A stretch of DNA of 32,178 bases. Origin: Desulfobacteraceae bacterium (GTDB lineage Bacteria; Desulfobacterota; DSM-4660; Desulfatiglandales; B25-G16). Below the pieces are notes generated by a model, which saw only the letters and a list, made by a program, of their open reading frames with translations, was not told where the DNA came from and did not search any database. Position numbers and translations under genes: made by a program. The DNA lies in the NCBI GenBank assembly GCA_030612685.1, contig JAUWNK010000010.1:1-32178 (forward strand), read 5' to 3'. Positions 6,052-13,786 of the stretch are shown in pieces; within the stretch, counting starts at the first letter, position 1; each line of letters starts with the position of its first letter.

Positions 6052-8133
6052 ATGATAAAAAAAATTGATCAAATTAGAAGTATAGGATTGATAGGTCATA
6101 GTAGTTGTGGAAAAACATCACTGGCAGAGGCCATTCTTTTCAACAGCAAGGCGGTAAACCGATTGGGAAGGGTAGATGATGGTACTTCCATCATGGATTT
6201 TGAACCGGAAGAGATTAAAAGAAAAGTAAGCCTTGGCACAGCCTTTCATCCCTATACTTGGAAAAACAGGAAGTTCAATCTTATAGATACTCCTGGCGAG
6301 AATGATTTCCTTTCTGATACCAAGATATGTCTTCAGGCAGCTGAAGGGACTGTTGTTGTTATTGATGCCGTTGACAGTATCAAAGTAGGCACCGAAAAGG
6401 TCTGGGCCTTTTCAGAGGAATATAATTTACCCCGGCTTATATTTATTAATAAGCTGGACAGAGAAAGGGCTGATTTTTTTAAGGTTATAGAAGAAATTGA
6501 AAGTACATTTTCTATAAAAACAACACCTATCTATCTGCCAGTTGGAACAGAAAGTGACTTTTCTGGCCTGGCAAACCTTATAAAATTAAAGGCCCACCTG
6601 TATAAGAGTGATGGTTCCGGCTCCTTTAAAGATGGGGATATCCCGGATTCAATGGCCGAGATAGTAGATACATGGCGGGAAAAAATAATGGAAAATATTG
6701 TCGAGGCTAATGACGATATTATGGAAAAATATCTTGATGGACAGAAACTAACCCCAACAGAGATAGAAGAGACCTTTATAGAGGGAGTGAAATCTGGCAT
6801 TGTGGTTCCCGTTATTCCCGGATCTGCCTTTCTTAATATAGGTGTTGGCCAACTTTTGGACATTATTGATCAATCATTGCCTTTTCCATCTGAAAGGGGA
6901 AAGGTGAAAGGTCATAAAGTGGATAGCGTTGAGAAGGTGGAATTTGATGCTGTTGATGAGGCTCCATTTTCAGCTCTGATATTTAAGACCTTAGCAGACC
7001 CATTTGCGGGAAAACTCAGTCTTCTCAAGGTCATGTCTGGAAAGACAGATTCAGAATCTACCATCTTTAATTCAACAAAAAAGGTCAAAGAAAGGTTGGG
7101 CCAGTTGTTATCAATTGAAGGTAAAAAGCAAACACCAATTAATACAGTAGGTGTCGGCGATATAGCAGCTATAGCAAAGCTAAAAGAGACCACAACCGGT
7201 GATACCTTTTGTCAGAAGGACAATCCCATTGTGTTTGATACAGCCAAACCATTTTTGCCAACTATTTCCTTTGCTATAGAAGCCAAGGAGAAAGAGAACG
7301 AGGACAAAGTATACTCTTCTCTGGCCAGATTGGTGGAGGAAGACCCCACCCTTAAGGTAGATAGAGATCAGTCAACTTCAGAGATTATCCTATCCGGCAC
7401 AGGCCAAATTCACCTGGAGAATACCAGGGATAAGTTAAAGAGAAAATTCGGAGTCGAGATCAACCTTAAGACTCCCAAGGTCCCTTATAGGGAGACAATC
7501 AAAAATTCGAGAGAAAAGATAATTTATAGACACAAAAAACAGAGCGGGGGACGGGGCCAGTTTGCCGAGGTACATTTTGATATCTCTCCCTTGAAAAGAG
7601 GGGAAGGCTTTGTTTTTGATCAGGCATTAACTGGAATGAATGTACCAAGGAATTTTGTTCCCGCTGTTGAGAAGGGATTAGTAGAGGCTATGAGGAGTGG
7701 GGTTTTAGCAAGGTATCCGGTTGTAGATATAAAGATCCGATTTTTTGACGGAAAATCTCATGAGGTTGACTCTTCTGAGATGGCCTTTAAGATTGCAGCT
7801 TCCATGTGTTTTAAAAAGGCTGTTCAGGAGGCCACACCTATTCTCTTAGAACCGATTATGAACATGGAGATAACTGTCCCTGAGGATGCTATGGGAGATG
7901 TAATAGGTGATCTTAACGGCAGGAGGGGAAGGGTTTTAGGCATGGATAGTGATGGCAAAAACCAGATTATTAAGGCTGAGGTACCGTTGGCCGAGGTTTT
8001 GAGATATTCTTTTGATCTGACATCCATGACAGGGGGTAGGGGCAGTTTCCAGATGAAACAATCCCATTATGAGGAGGTTCCAGCTCAACTGGTAGAGAAG
8101 GTTGTATCCGTCTCTAAGGAAGAGGGAAAATAG
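6052..8133 (+). CDS. fusA2: EF-G2-type translation GTPase paralogue
   Basis: A 693-aa protein with all five EF-G domains. G1 is GHSSCGKTS (15-23), G3 is DTPGENDF (79-86) and G4 is NKLD (133-136). Domain IV (SGGRGQFAEVHFDISP) and domain V follow. Two key features differ from canonical EF-G: the catalytic His after DTPG is Glu, and switch I (FEPEEIKRKVSLG) lacks the ERGITI motif. These are marks of the EF-G2/FusA2-like subfamily, as in Thermus EF-G2. Such proteins bind GTP and ribosomes, but their translocation role is doubtful. GAGGAG precedes ATG 6052. It is a single-gene unit flanked by repeat clusters, with no ribosomal genes nearby. Confidence 0.9.
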   Translation: MIKKIDQIRSIGLIGHSSCGKTSLAEAILFNSKAVNRLGRVDDGTSIMDFEPEEIKRKVSLGTAFHPYTWKNRKFNLIDTPGENDFLSDTKICLQAAEGTVVVIDAVDSIKVGTEKVWAFSEEYNLPRLIFINKLDRERADFFKVIEEIESTFSIKTTPIYLPVGTESDFSGLANLIKLKAHLYKSDGSGSFKDGDIPDSMAEIVDTWREKIMENIVEANDDIMEKYLDGQKLTPTEIEETFIEGVKSGIVVPVIPGSAFLNIGVGQLLDIIDQSLPFPSERGKVKGHKVDSVEKVEFDAVDEAPFSALIFKTLADPFAGKLSLLKVMSGKTDSESTIFNSTKKVKERLGQLLSIEGKKQTPINTVGVGDIAAIAKLKETTTGDTFCQKDNPIVFDTAKPFLPTISFAIEAKEKENEDKVYSSLARLVEEDPTLKVDRDQSTSEIILSGTGQIHLENTRDKLKRKFGVEINLKTPKVPYRETIKNSREKIIYRHKKQSGGRGQFAEVHFDISPLKRGEGFVFDQALTGMNVPRNFVPAVEKGLVEAMRSGVLARYPVVDIKIRFFDGKSHEVDSSEMAFKIAASMCFKKAVQEATPILLEPIMNMEITVPEDAMGDVIGDLNGRRGRVLGMDSDGKNQIIKAEVPLAEVLRYSFDLTSMTGGRGSFQMKQSHYEEVPAQLVEKVVSVSKEEGK

Positions 8134-8151
8134 AGATGGCCTATGTAGTAT

Positions 8152-8320
8152 TTCGGATTGCGGATTTCGGATTGCGGCCTGCCCTCCCCGTCCCGAGATC
8201 GGTACGGGATCGGGAGGCGCGACGTGCTTGAATCAGCCTACTAAATCTATAGGGCACTAAATGCTCGGATCAACATATTAGGCCTATAAGCCAGGTCTGG
8301 GCCAGGGATTGCGGATTGTA
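8152..8320. repeat. Repeat cluster downstream of the EF-G2-like gene
   Basis: Iterated CGGATT[GC/T]CGG units (8154-8176) are followed by the second 47-nt compound repeat (8177-8223), then CCAGGTCTGGGCCAGGGATTG (8291-8311) with GCGGATTG again. The CAGGTCTGGGYCAGGG word also occurs at 5328-5343 and 5790-5805, and inverted near 774-787. No gene is seen in 8134-8384. Confidence 0.8.
8177..8223 (+). repeat. 47-nt compound palindromic repeat, copy 2
   Basis: GCCTGCCCT + 30-nt hairpin insert + GGCGCGAC. It is 42/47 identical to the inverted copy at 883-929. The five differences are at positions 4, 23, 26, 27 and 42 of the unit. Confidence 0.85.
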
Positions 8321-8399
8321 TTTACTTAAGGCGGATAAATTAAACTGGTTAAAAGAGTCCGGTGTCTGAAAAATTCTAAATTAATTGTATGAAAGCTAT

Positions 8400-8888
8400 A
8401 TGACGATAAATGCAGGAGTACTAACTATTAGTGATAAAGGATTTAGGGCACAGAGAAAGGATGAATCTGGTCCCTTAGTTGCTGAAATATTGACCAAGGC
8501 TGGTTACATAGTTGAGAAGCAGGAGATTGTCCCTGATGAGCAAGAAAAGATTGCGGAGTGTTTAATTGAGTGGGTTGATAAGGATGATCTCAGGTTGATT
8601 GTGACAACAGGAGGTACCGGGGTCAGTCCAACTGATGTAACCCCTGAGGCTATGCTCAAGGTAATCAAATATCAGATACCTGGTATGGCTGAGGCCATGA
8701 GGGCTGCAAGCCTAAACAAGACTCCTCACGCCATGCTTTCCCGGGCAATGGTCGGAGTAAGGGGAAGCAGTCTGATTATAAATTTACCAGGAAGCCCTGA
8801 TGGTGCAAGGGAAAATTTGGCTGTTATTTTACCGGCCCTAAATCATGGGCTGGCTAAAATTGCCGGTGATAGAAGTGATTGTTCTTAA
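8400..8888 (+). CDS. mogA: Molybdopterin adenylyltransferase (MogA/MoaB family)
   Basis: A 162-aa protein catalysing adenylylation of molybdopterin before molybdate insertion. Motifs: AGVLTISDKGFRAQRKDESG at the N-terminus, the molybdopterin-binding TTGGTGVSPTDVTPEAM, and the family's SRAMVGVRGSSLIINLPGSP. I chose ATG 8400; an in-frame TTG at 8385 adds five residues but has no ribosome site. Upstream signals are weak for either (GAAAG before 8400). moaC lies about 2.9 kb away on the other strand, so two Moco genes share this region without forming an operon. Anaerobic molybdo- or tungsto-enzymes would be the users. Confidence 0.92.
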   Translation: MTINAGVLTISDKGFRAQRKDESGPLVAEILTKAGYIVEKQEIVPDEQEKIAECLIEWVDKDDLRLIVTTGGTGVSPTDVTPEAMLKVIKYQIPGMAEAMRAASLNKTPHAMLSRAMVGVRGSSLIINLPGSPDGARENLAVILPALNHGLAKIAGDRSDCS

Positions 8889-8937
8889 GGATAGAGGCAC
8901 CATTTATAATAATAAAATGATAACTAAAACAGTTACG

Positions 8938-8954
8938 AGTAGTTACTAACTACT
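8938..8954. repeat. Palindrome between convergent mogA and lipoprotein gene
   Basis: AGTAGTTA-C-TAACTACT, 8-bp perfect arms. It overlaps the stop codon of the minus-strand lipoprotein gene. GAGTAGTTAC (8937-8946) is identical to the right ends of elements A and B. There is no T-run, so terminator function is doubtful. Confidence 0.6.
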
Positions 8955-9419
8955 TTGAAAGCTGGGCGTGACTATAATCTCTAAATCTGTAGTAAAGGTC
9001 TTGCTGATTATAGTTATAATACAAAATCGGTTTTCTTTCTGAAAAAACAGTATATTCTTTGGCGATTTGAAGGAACTCAGGAGGCGCCAGCCATCCTCAG
9101 GCATTTTAATGTTGAAGAATTTGATGAGAGAATCTGATTCTACATTCCCAGAAAAAGTAAGCACCCCAGTTGTAAATTCTGTTGTCTGAAAGACAAAGGA
9201 TTTTTCCTTTTTAATATCCATTTCCTTTGGAACAGGCACATCCTTAAAATCATAGTAAAGAGATATTGCTGTTTCCCTGCTTTCTTGTACTATTTGGGGT
9301 TTTTCGGTTGGGGTTTCTCTTTCGGATTGGATATCTGTGGCACATCCAGCAATAAATATAAAGATAAGCATATTTAAAAAGATCGCCATCAAAGCTTTAT
9401 TCCGGTTTACTTCTCTCAT
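8946..9419 (-). CDS. Putative lipoprotein, 157 aa
   Basis: From ATG 9419 the protein begins with MREVNRNKALMAIFLNMLIF and IFIAGC: a charged n-region, hydrophobic stretch and lipobox with the lipidated Cys at about residue 26. This predicts export and membrane anchoring. The rest is a small domain with VLTFSGNVESDSLIKFF, MPEDGWRLLSSF and NILFFQKENRFCIITI, resembling a two-layer alpha/beta sandwich. I recall similar lipoproteins of unknown function in Desulfobacterota but cannot name the family. The frame extends upstream to 9479, but GGAGGAGG lies just before 9419, so the shorter form is chosen. It converges on mogA. Confidence 0.8.
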   Translation of the reverse strand: MREVNRNKALMAIFLNMLIFIFIAGCATDIQSERETPTEKPQIVQESRETAISLYYDFKDVPVPKEMDIKKEKSFVFQTTEFTTGVLTFSGNVESDSLIKFFNIKMPEDGWRLLSSFKSPKNILFFQKENRFCIITIISKTFTTDLEIIVTPSFQSS

Positions 9420-9538
9420 TCTAATACCTCCTCCTTTTTCTATCTTATATAACATAGGGCTAAAGAGAAATCTATTCAATTTTTCACTTTTTGGTTTTCT
9501 AATCTAAATAAGATAGTCTTGTAAAAAGTCAAAAAGCA

Positions 9539-9666
9539 TGTCATTGCGACCTGCCCGCCATCGGCTTTGCCTTCAGGCGAGGCGGGCGGGGCGGAGCGAA
9601 GCAATCTCCTGTTGCATAACTTATTGTATTTATTAGATTGCTTCGGGCTAAAGCCCTCGCGATGAC
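9539..9666. repeat. MITE-like palindromic repeat
   Basis: The ends read TGTCATTGCGA and TCGCGATGAC. Internal arms are GCGAAGCAATCT (9596-9607) and AGATTGCTTCG (9635-9645). A GC-rich CTGCCCGCC...GGCGGGCGGGG palindrome is inserted near the left end. I recognise the TCATTGCGAg...GAAGCAATCT architecture as a widespread non-coding palindromic repeat of bacterial genomes. It occupies the middle of the gene-free stretch 9480-9894, where nothing else is seen. Confidence 0.8.
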
Positions 9667-9894
9667 CTCTGTCTATGACTTCTTAGTTTTCTTATCTAAA
9701 TAAGGATTTAAAAGGTGATTTCTTCTTGACTCAAGATATCCCCTTGCCTATACTTCCACCGACTTCAAGGATAGGATCTAATGATAGGATAAATTTGAGA
9801 CACCCTCTTTTATAGAGCAGAATTATTAAAGAATGTTGGACAGGGTAGAGGTTGTCTAATTCAGAAAATCTCTAATTTATTATGAGGTACATAA

Positions 9895-11343
9895 ATGAGA
9901 CATAAAAACTTGATTCTGTTTTTATTTTTATTGTTTTTCCTTGCCCTTTCCTTTCCAGTGTTTGCAGCAGAAAATTCTCATCAAGGGGCTCAAGAGCACA
10001 TCAACTTAGGCGAGATTCTCTCTCTTTACAGCATCCTGCCATTTGTTGGGATCTTGCTTTCAATTGCCTTATTCCCTCTTTTTGCCCCGGAATTCTGGCA
10101 CCATCACTTTGGAAAGGTCTCGGCCTTTTGGGCAATTGTTATAGCCGTTCCCCTTTTAGTTGCCTATAAAGGAGTGGCCCTTCATAGTTTTCTTCATATT
10201 ATTTTAGCTGACTATATCCCCTTTATTATACTCCTCTGGGGTCTTTTTACTATCTCTGGCGGCATCTTGCTTAAGGGGAGTTTGGTGGGAACACCCAAGG
10301 TAAATACCATTATGATTATCATAGGAACCGCTTTAGCATCCTGGATGGGAACAACCGGAGCGGCCATGCTACTCATAAGGCCATTTTTAAGGGCCAATAA
10401 TTATCGAAAAAACAGGGCCTTCATGGTGGTTTTCTTCATATTTCTTGTGGCAAATATCGGTGGATCACTGACACCGGTAGGCGATCCTCCACTTTTTCTG
10501 GGATTCTTACATGGTGTTCCCTTTTTCTGGACATTTGCCCTCTTGCCCCACATGCTTTTAACTGTTTTAATCTTGCTGGCCGTCTATTTTGCCCTTGACA
10601 CCTATTATTACAAGAAAGAAGGGGTTAAGCTCCAAATAGATGAGGGAGAAAAAGAGCCAATAAGGTTAGTTGGCAGCTTTAATTTTATATTTTTGGCCGG
10701 GGTTGTCGGTTCTGTTATAATCAGTGGATTGGTGGATTGGGGAGAGGTAAATACTTTAGGTATACACAGAAGCATTCAAGAATGGGCGAGGGATGGTTTT
10801 ATTATCCTCATGGGCATCCTTTCGTTGATATTTACCTCTGCTAAGCTTCGGGAAGAGAATGAGTTTACATGGTTTCCTATTAAAGAGGTGGCCTATCTAT
10901 TTGCCGGGATATTTGTAACAATGACCCCATGTCTCCTTCTCCTTCTGGCAGGGACCAAAGGCGCGCTTGGCTTTTTAATTGGTGCTGTGAAAGAACCCTA
11001 TCATTATTTCTGGATTACAGGGATCCTTTCAAGTTTCCTGGATAATGCCCCTACCTATCTAACCTTCTTTTCGAGTGTGCTGGGGAAGTTTTACTCAGGC
11101 ATACCTGAGTCCATAGCTGTTTCCAGATTAATTGCTGAAAATCCCATCTATCTGACGGCTATTTCTGCCGGTGCTGTTTTCTTTGGGGCTAATACCTATA
11201 TTGGAAATGCGCCTAATTTTATGGTCAGGTCCATTGCGGAAGAGGCAGGTACACCCATGCCGAGTTTCTTTGGGTATATGTTAAAGTACTCTATTGTTTT
11301 TCTATTTCCTGTCTTTATTCTTGTAACCCTCATTTTCTTTTAA
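9895..11343 (+). CDS. NhaD/CitM-like sodium:proton antiporter
   Basis: A 482-aa integral membrane protein of the ion-transporter superfamily, with about 12 hydrophobic helices after an N-terminal segment (FLALSFPVFAAENSHQ) that could be a cleaved signal. Recognisable segments are GTALASWMGTTGAAMLLIRP, GGSLTPVGDPPLFLGFLHGV and FLDNAPTYLTFFSSVLGKF, plus GANTYIGNAPNFMVRSIAEE. The paired TPVGDPP and NAPNFM motifs are typical of the NhaD-like group exchanging Na+ for H+. It may use or build the sodium gradient; GcdA-type decarboxylases are sodium pumps when complete, but no link is shown here. GAGGT precedes the start. Its stop overlaps moaC's stop. Confidence 0.87.
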   Translation: MRHKNLILFLFLLFFLALSFPVFAAENSHQGAQEHINLGEILSLYSILPFVGILLSIALFPLFAPEFWHHHFGKVSAFWAIVIAVPLLVAYKGVALHSFLHIILADYIPFIILLWGLFTISGGILLKGSLVGTPKVNTIMIIIGTALASWMGTTGAAMLLIRPFLRANNYRKNRAFMVVFFIFLVANIGGSLTPVGDPPLFLGFLHGVPFFWTFALLPHMLLTVLILLAVYFALDTYYYKKEGVKLQIDEGEKEPIRLVGSFNFIFLAGVVGSVIISGLVDWGEVNTLGIHRSIQEWARDGFIILMGILSLIFTSAKLREENEFTWFPIKEVAYLFAGIFVTMTPCLLLLLAGTKGALGFLIGAVKEPYHYFWITGILSSFLDNAPTYLTFFSSVLGKFYSGIPESIAVSRLIAENPIYLTAISAGAVFFGANTYIGNAPNFMVRSIAEEAGTPMPSFFGYMLKYSIVFLFPVFILVTLIFF

Positions 11344-11789
11344 TCAGGTTTTGGGACGGGCTTTTTCACCTTTTTCAGCACCCTGATATCGGAAATCCGG
11401 GTTGAGGGATATTGACCATCTTTATCTTTTTCAATGTATTTAACCATATCCCAGATGGTGGTAAGGGCGATTGAGGCACCTACCAAGGCCTCCATCTCTA
11501 CCCCGGTCATAGCCTCAGCCTTTACCAGACAGTTGGCCTCAATAAAATCCTTGCCAGTAGAAAAATTCAACTCAACTGTATTTAATGGAATCTGATGACA
11601 ATGGGGAATTAATAGATAGGTCTCTTTGGCAGCTTTCATGGCTGCTATTTCAGCAACCAACAGAGGGTCTCCTTTTTTAATCTGATTTTTCCTTATCTTC
11701 TTTATTGTCTCCGGTGAGAGGATTATTCGCCCGGAAGCCACTGCCTCTCTTAAAAGAACCTTCTTTCCGGTAATATCGATCATGCCCAT
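11340..11789 (-). CDS. moaC: Cyclic pyranopterin monophosphate synthase
   Basis: A 149-aa MoaC converting 3',8-cyclo-7,8-dihydro-GTP to cyclic pyranopterin monophosphate in molybdenum cofactor synthesis. Motifs are MIDITGKKVLLREAVASGRI at the N-terminus, LIPHCHQIPL (the active-site CHP region, CHQ here), and AEAMTGVEMEALVGASIALT followed by IWDMVKYIEKD. The usual C-terminal KSGGKSG tail is replaced by KVKKPVPKPD. The start is at 11789, with Met3 equally possible; neither has a strong ribosome site. It is convergent with the antiporter gene, overlapping by 4 nt at the stop codons. Confidence 0.93.
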   Translation of the reverse strand: MGMIDITGKKVLLREAVASGRIILSPETIKKIRKNQIKKGDPLLVAEIAAMKAAKETYLLIPHCHQIPLNTVELNFSTGKDFIEANCLVKAEAMTGVEMEALVGASIALTTIWDMVKYIEKDKDGQYPSTRISDIRVLKKVKKPVPKPD

Positions 11790-11797
11790 AGTAAAAG

Positions 11798-11837
11798 AAG
11801 TGCCTAAAGTTAAAAATGCCTAAAGTGCCTAAAGTTA
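11798..11837 (+). repeat. Iterated GTGCCTAAAGT repeat
   Basis: AAGTGCCTAAAGTTA is repeated, with AATGCCTAAAGTG between, immediately upstream of moaC. It is the inverted counterpart of the repeat at 4314-4349. Confidence 0.75.
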
Positions 11838-11916
11838 AGAGTGAATCATTTAACTTTAGCTCACTTATAACTTTCTTTCCTGGGAAGATTGATGGCTTTA
11901 ATGGATCGGGAATCTA

Positions 11917-12336
11917 TTAATTATCATCATCTTTAGGTTTTATAAAAGGGATCTTGGAAAATTTAATACCCTCGTCCTTTAGAATTTCCTCTTCTTCCCC
12001 TGTAGCAGAACCCCTTATATTTCTCTTTTTTTCTACTCCATAATGCATTTTCAGGGCCTCTTTTGCAAAATCGGATCCCACATCATCAAAATTATTTTTT
12101 ATATACTCCATCACACCGATGGCGAGTTTTTTGTAATCAGGCTCCACCTCTCTTGCCTTTTCCTCTCCTTGACTGCTCTTAATAGTCACTGGAGAAAATA
12201 CTCTGGTTATATTTGTGTCCTTACAAATGGGGCATGTAACCATTTCCTTGAAATTCTGCTCATTAAATGCTTCAAGGTCTTTGAACCAGCCTTCAAATCT
12301 ATGCCCATTAGAACAATTTAGGTCAAATGCAATCAT
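11917..12336 (-). CDS. DUF1178 family zinc-ribbon-like protein
   Basis: A 139-aa protein starting MIAFDLNCSNGHRFEGWFKD with a second pair CPICKD at about 36-41. The C...H and CxxC spacing matches the N-terminal zinc-ribbon-like part of DUF1178 proteins. The C-terminal part (IKNNFDDVGSDFAKEALKMH, YGVEKKRNIRGSATGEEEEI) is also typical of the family. Function is unknown. Neighbours are moaC upstream of the repeat and the XRE-cupin regulator. The gene is about 146 bp downstream of the regulator on the same strand, with a repeat between. Confidence 0.85.
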   Translation of the reverse strand: MIAFDLNCSNGHRFEGWFKDLEAFNEQNFKEMVTCPICKDTNITRVFSPVTIKSSQGEEKAREVEPDYKKLAIGVMEYIKNNFDDVGSDFAKEALKMHYGVEKKRNIRGSATGEEEEILKDEGIKFSKIPFIKPKDDDN

Positions 12337-12369
12337 TATCTAACCGATAAAAAATTTCGTATAAGTTCA

Positions 12370-12462
12370 GTCACAAAGGCACGAAGAAATGATTATGTCT
12401 TTTGTTAAAAATGATATTTGAAGAATTATATAATAATCTTGGTGTCTTAGTGTCTTTGTGGC
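12370..12462. repeat. Inverted repeat between DUF1178 and XRE-cupin genes
   Basis: GTCACAAAGGCACGAAG (12370-12386) is complementary, with two mismatches, to CTTAGTGTCTTTGTGGC (12446-12462). The word resembles a dispersed repeat often seen in deltaproteobacterial intergenic regions. There is no T-run. Confidence 0.65.
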
Positions 12463-12482
12463 CTAATTATTACCTTTCTTTC

Positions 12483-13172
12483 TTATTCAGTATAAAGTAC
12501 AGCTAATATCTTTGTCCTATCCTTACCATGACATTTTACTAAATGTGGAACAGTCGAATCGTAATATATGGCATCACCTGGTTCAAGAAGATGATCCTCT
12601 TCTCCCAGGTGAACCTCCATAGTGCCTTCAAGAACATAAATAAATTCCTGCCCGTCATGGGTTGAACGTTCTTCTTCATCTGATGGCTCCAATGTTACGA
12701 GGAAGGGTTCCATATGCCTGTTCTTTTTAAAAGGAGCCAGGGATGAAAATTCGTAACCATATTTGTCACTTTTTTTAGAGTCATATCTGGAGATGAGCTT
12801 GCGCTCGTCTTTGCGTACAATCGTATAAGGGAGATTTTCAGCACCGGATATAAAGTAGCCCATTTTCATTTCAAGGGCCTTTGCCAATTTGATAATGGCT
12901 CCCAGTGGCGGAGATATCTTCCCTTCTTCTATCTCTGTTAGAAGTTCAGGTTGTAATCCAGTTCTTTGGAAAATGTCCTGCAGGCTCAACCCTTTTTTCT
13001 CTCTAATTTTTTTTACACTTTCACCAACATTTAAAATGATCTCTCCCTCAGATGGGCCTTTATCAGTACTATCAACAAGATATTTTTCTTCGTCTTTTGC
13101 AGAAAAATGGCTGACATCATTTAAAATATCTTCATATTTATCAACTTCAGAGCCTCTTTTTTTCTCTTCCAT
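12483..13172 (-). CDS. XRE-family transcriptional regulator with cupin sensor
   Basis: A 229-aa two-domain regulator. Residues about 48-105 form a HTH_3 helix-turn-helix (VKKIREKKGLSLQDIFQRTG and the following recognition helix). About 150-229 form a cupin_2 barrel (HDGQEFIYVLEGTMEVHLG, then EPGDAIYYDSTVPHLVK). The cupin His and Glu positions could bind a metal or small ligand. The N-terminal 45 residues are charged and variable. Relatives regulate amino-acid, polyamine or acyl-CoA metabolism; the target here is not evident. AAAGGAG stands before ATG 13172. No operator could be assigned. Confidence 0.9.
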   Translation of the reverse strand: MEEKKRGSEVDKYEDILNDVSHFSAKDEEKYLVDSTDKGPSEGEIILNVGESVKKIREKKGLSLQDIFQRTGLQPELLTEIEEGKISPPLGAIIKLAKALEMKMGYFISGAENLPYTIVRKDERKLISRYDSKKSDKYGYEFSSLAPFKKNRHMEPFLVTLEPSDEEERSTHDGQEFIYVLEGTMEVHLGEEDHLLEPGDAIYYDSTVPHLVKCHGKDRTKILAVLYTE

Positions 13173-13357
13173 GATCTTCTCCTTTAATTGGATAAAAGTC
13201 TTTTAACTTTTAGATAAAACATATCACCCTTATTATGCAGTGTCAATAATAGGATAGGCTTTTTTATGGGGTTTTTAACTTAATGGGTCTTAAACCCTAT
13301 CGCCCCTGAAGAAGGTAGGGTTTGATGGTAATGAAGGTGATTAAATATTTTTTTCAA

Positions 13358-13539
13358 TTAAATATAATCAAACTCGACATATTTGGCAAGAACATCATCT
13401 GAAGGAATGAGAAGATATTTTTCCCCATCAAAGCTTATTTCTGTTCCTCAAAAACCTTTTGTAAATAATCCTGTCACCCACTGATACCTCAATATTAGAA
13501 CCTGCCGCCACCAAGACAAGAAGTTACCAAAATTCCTGT
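13358..13539 (-). pseudogene. groES: groES (Cpn10) C-terminal remnant with frameshifts
   Basis: The minus strand carries, in three frames, TGILVTSCLGGGR (13539-13501), NIEVSVGDRIIYKRF (13496-13452) and GTEISFDGEKYLLIPSDDVL then AKYVEFDYI to TAA at 13358. Together they give the C-terminal half of a 10-kDa co-chaperonin (pattern V.VGD.V.Y....GTE...DGe.yLi...DdiLa). Single-base frameshifts fall at about 13497-13500 and 13448-13451. The N-terminal half is not recognisable. No groEL lies nearby. The rest of 13173-13786 shows nothing else but the hairpin at 13731. Confidence 0.7.
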
Positions 13540-13730
13540 TGTAAATCTCTATTTCCCAGTCCATTACCTGACTGGATTGGAATCTGGTGGGATGGACCTA
13601 TAGGCCATAATTACTTTGCTCTTTCGAATAGTCTTGGATCTAATCATCTTCATCGATTTAAAAATAAAATAGTGGATTCATCTTATTTTTTTGGTAGAGT
13701 GAAAAAATGAAGTGGACAAAGGTTGTGAGC

Positions 13731-13765
13731 CAAGCATTAATAAGCCTTAGGCTTATTAATGCTTG
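13731..13765 (+). promoter_or_regulatory. Perfect 16-bp hairpin upstream of the M16 peptidase
   Basis: CAAGCATTAATAAGCC, loop TTA, then GGCTTATTAATGCTTG. It ends 21 bp before the start codon and about 12 nt before the GGAGG ribosome site. There is no T-run after it, so it is more likely an operator or an mRNA 5' stabilising/regulating hairpin than a terminator. Confidence 0.65.
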
Positions 13766-13786
13766 TGATGCTTATATGGAGGATTT

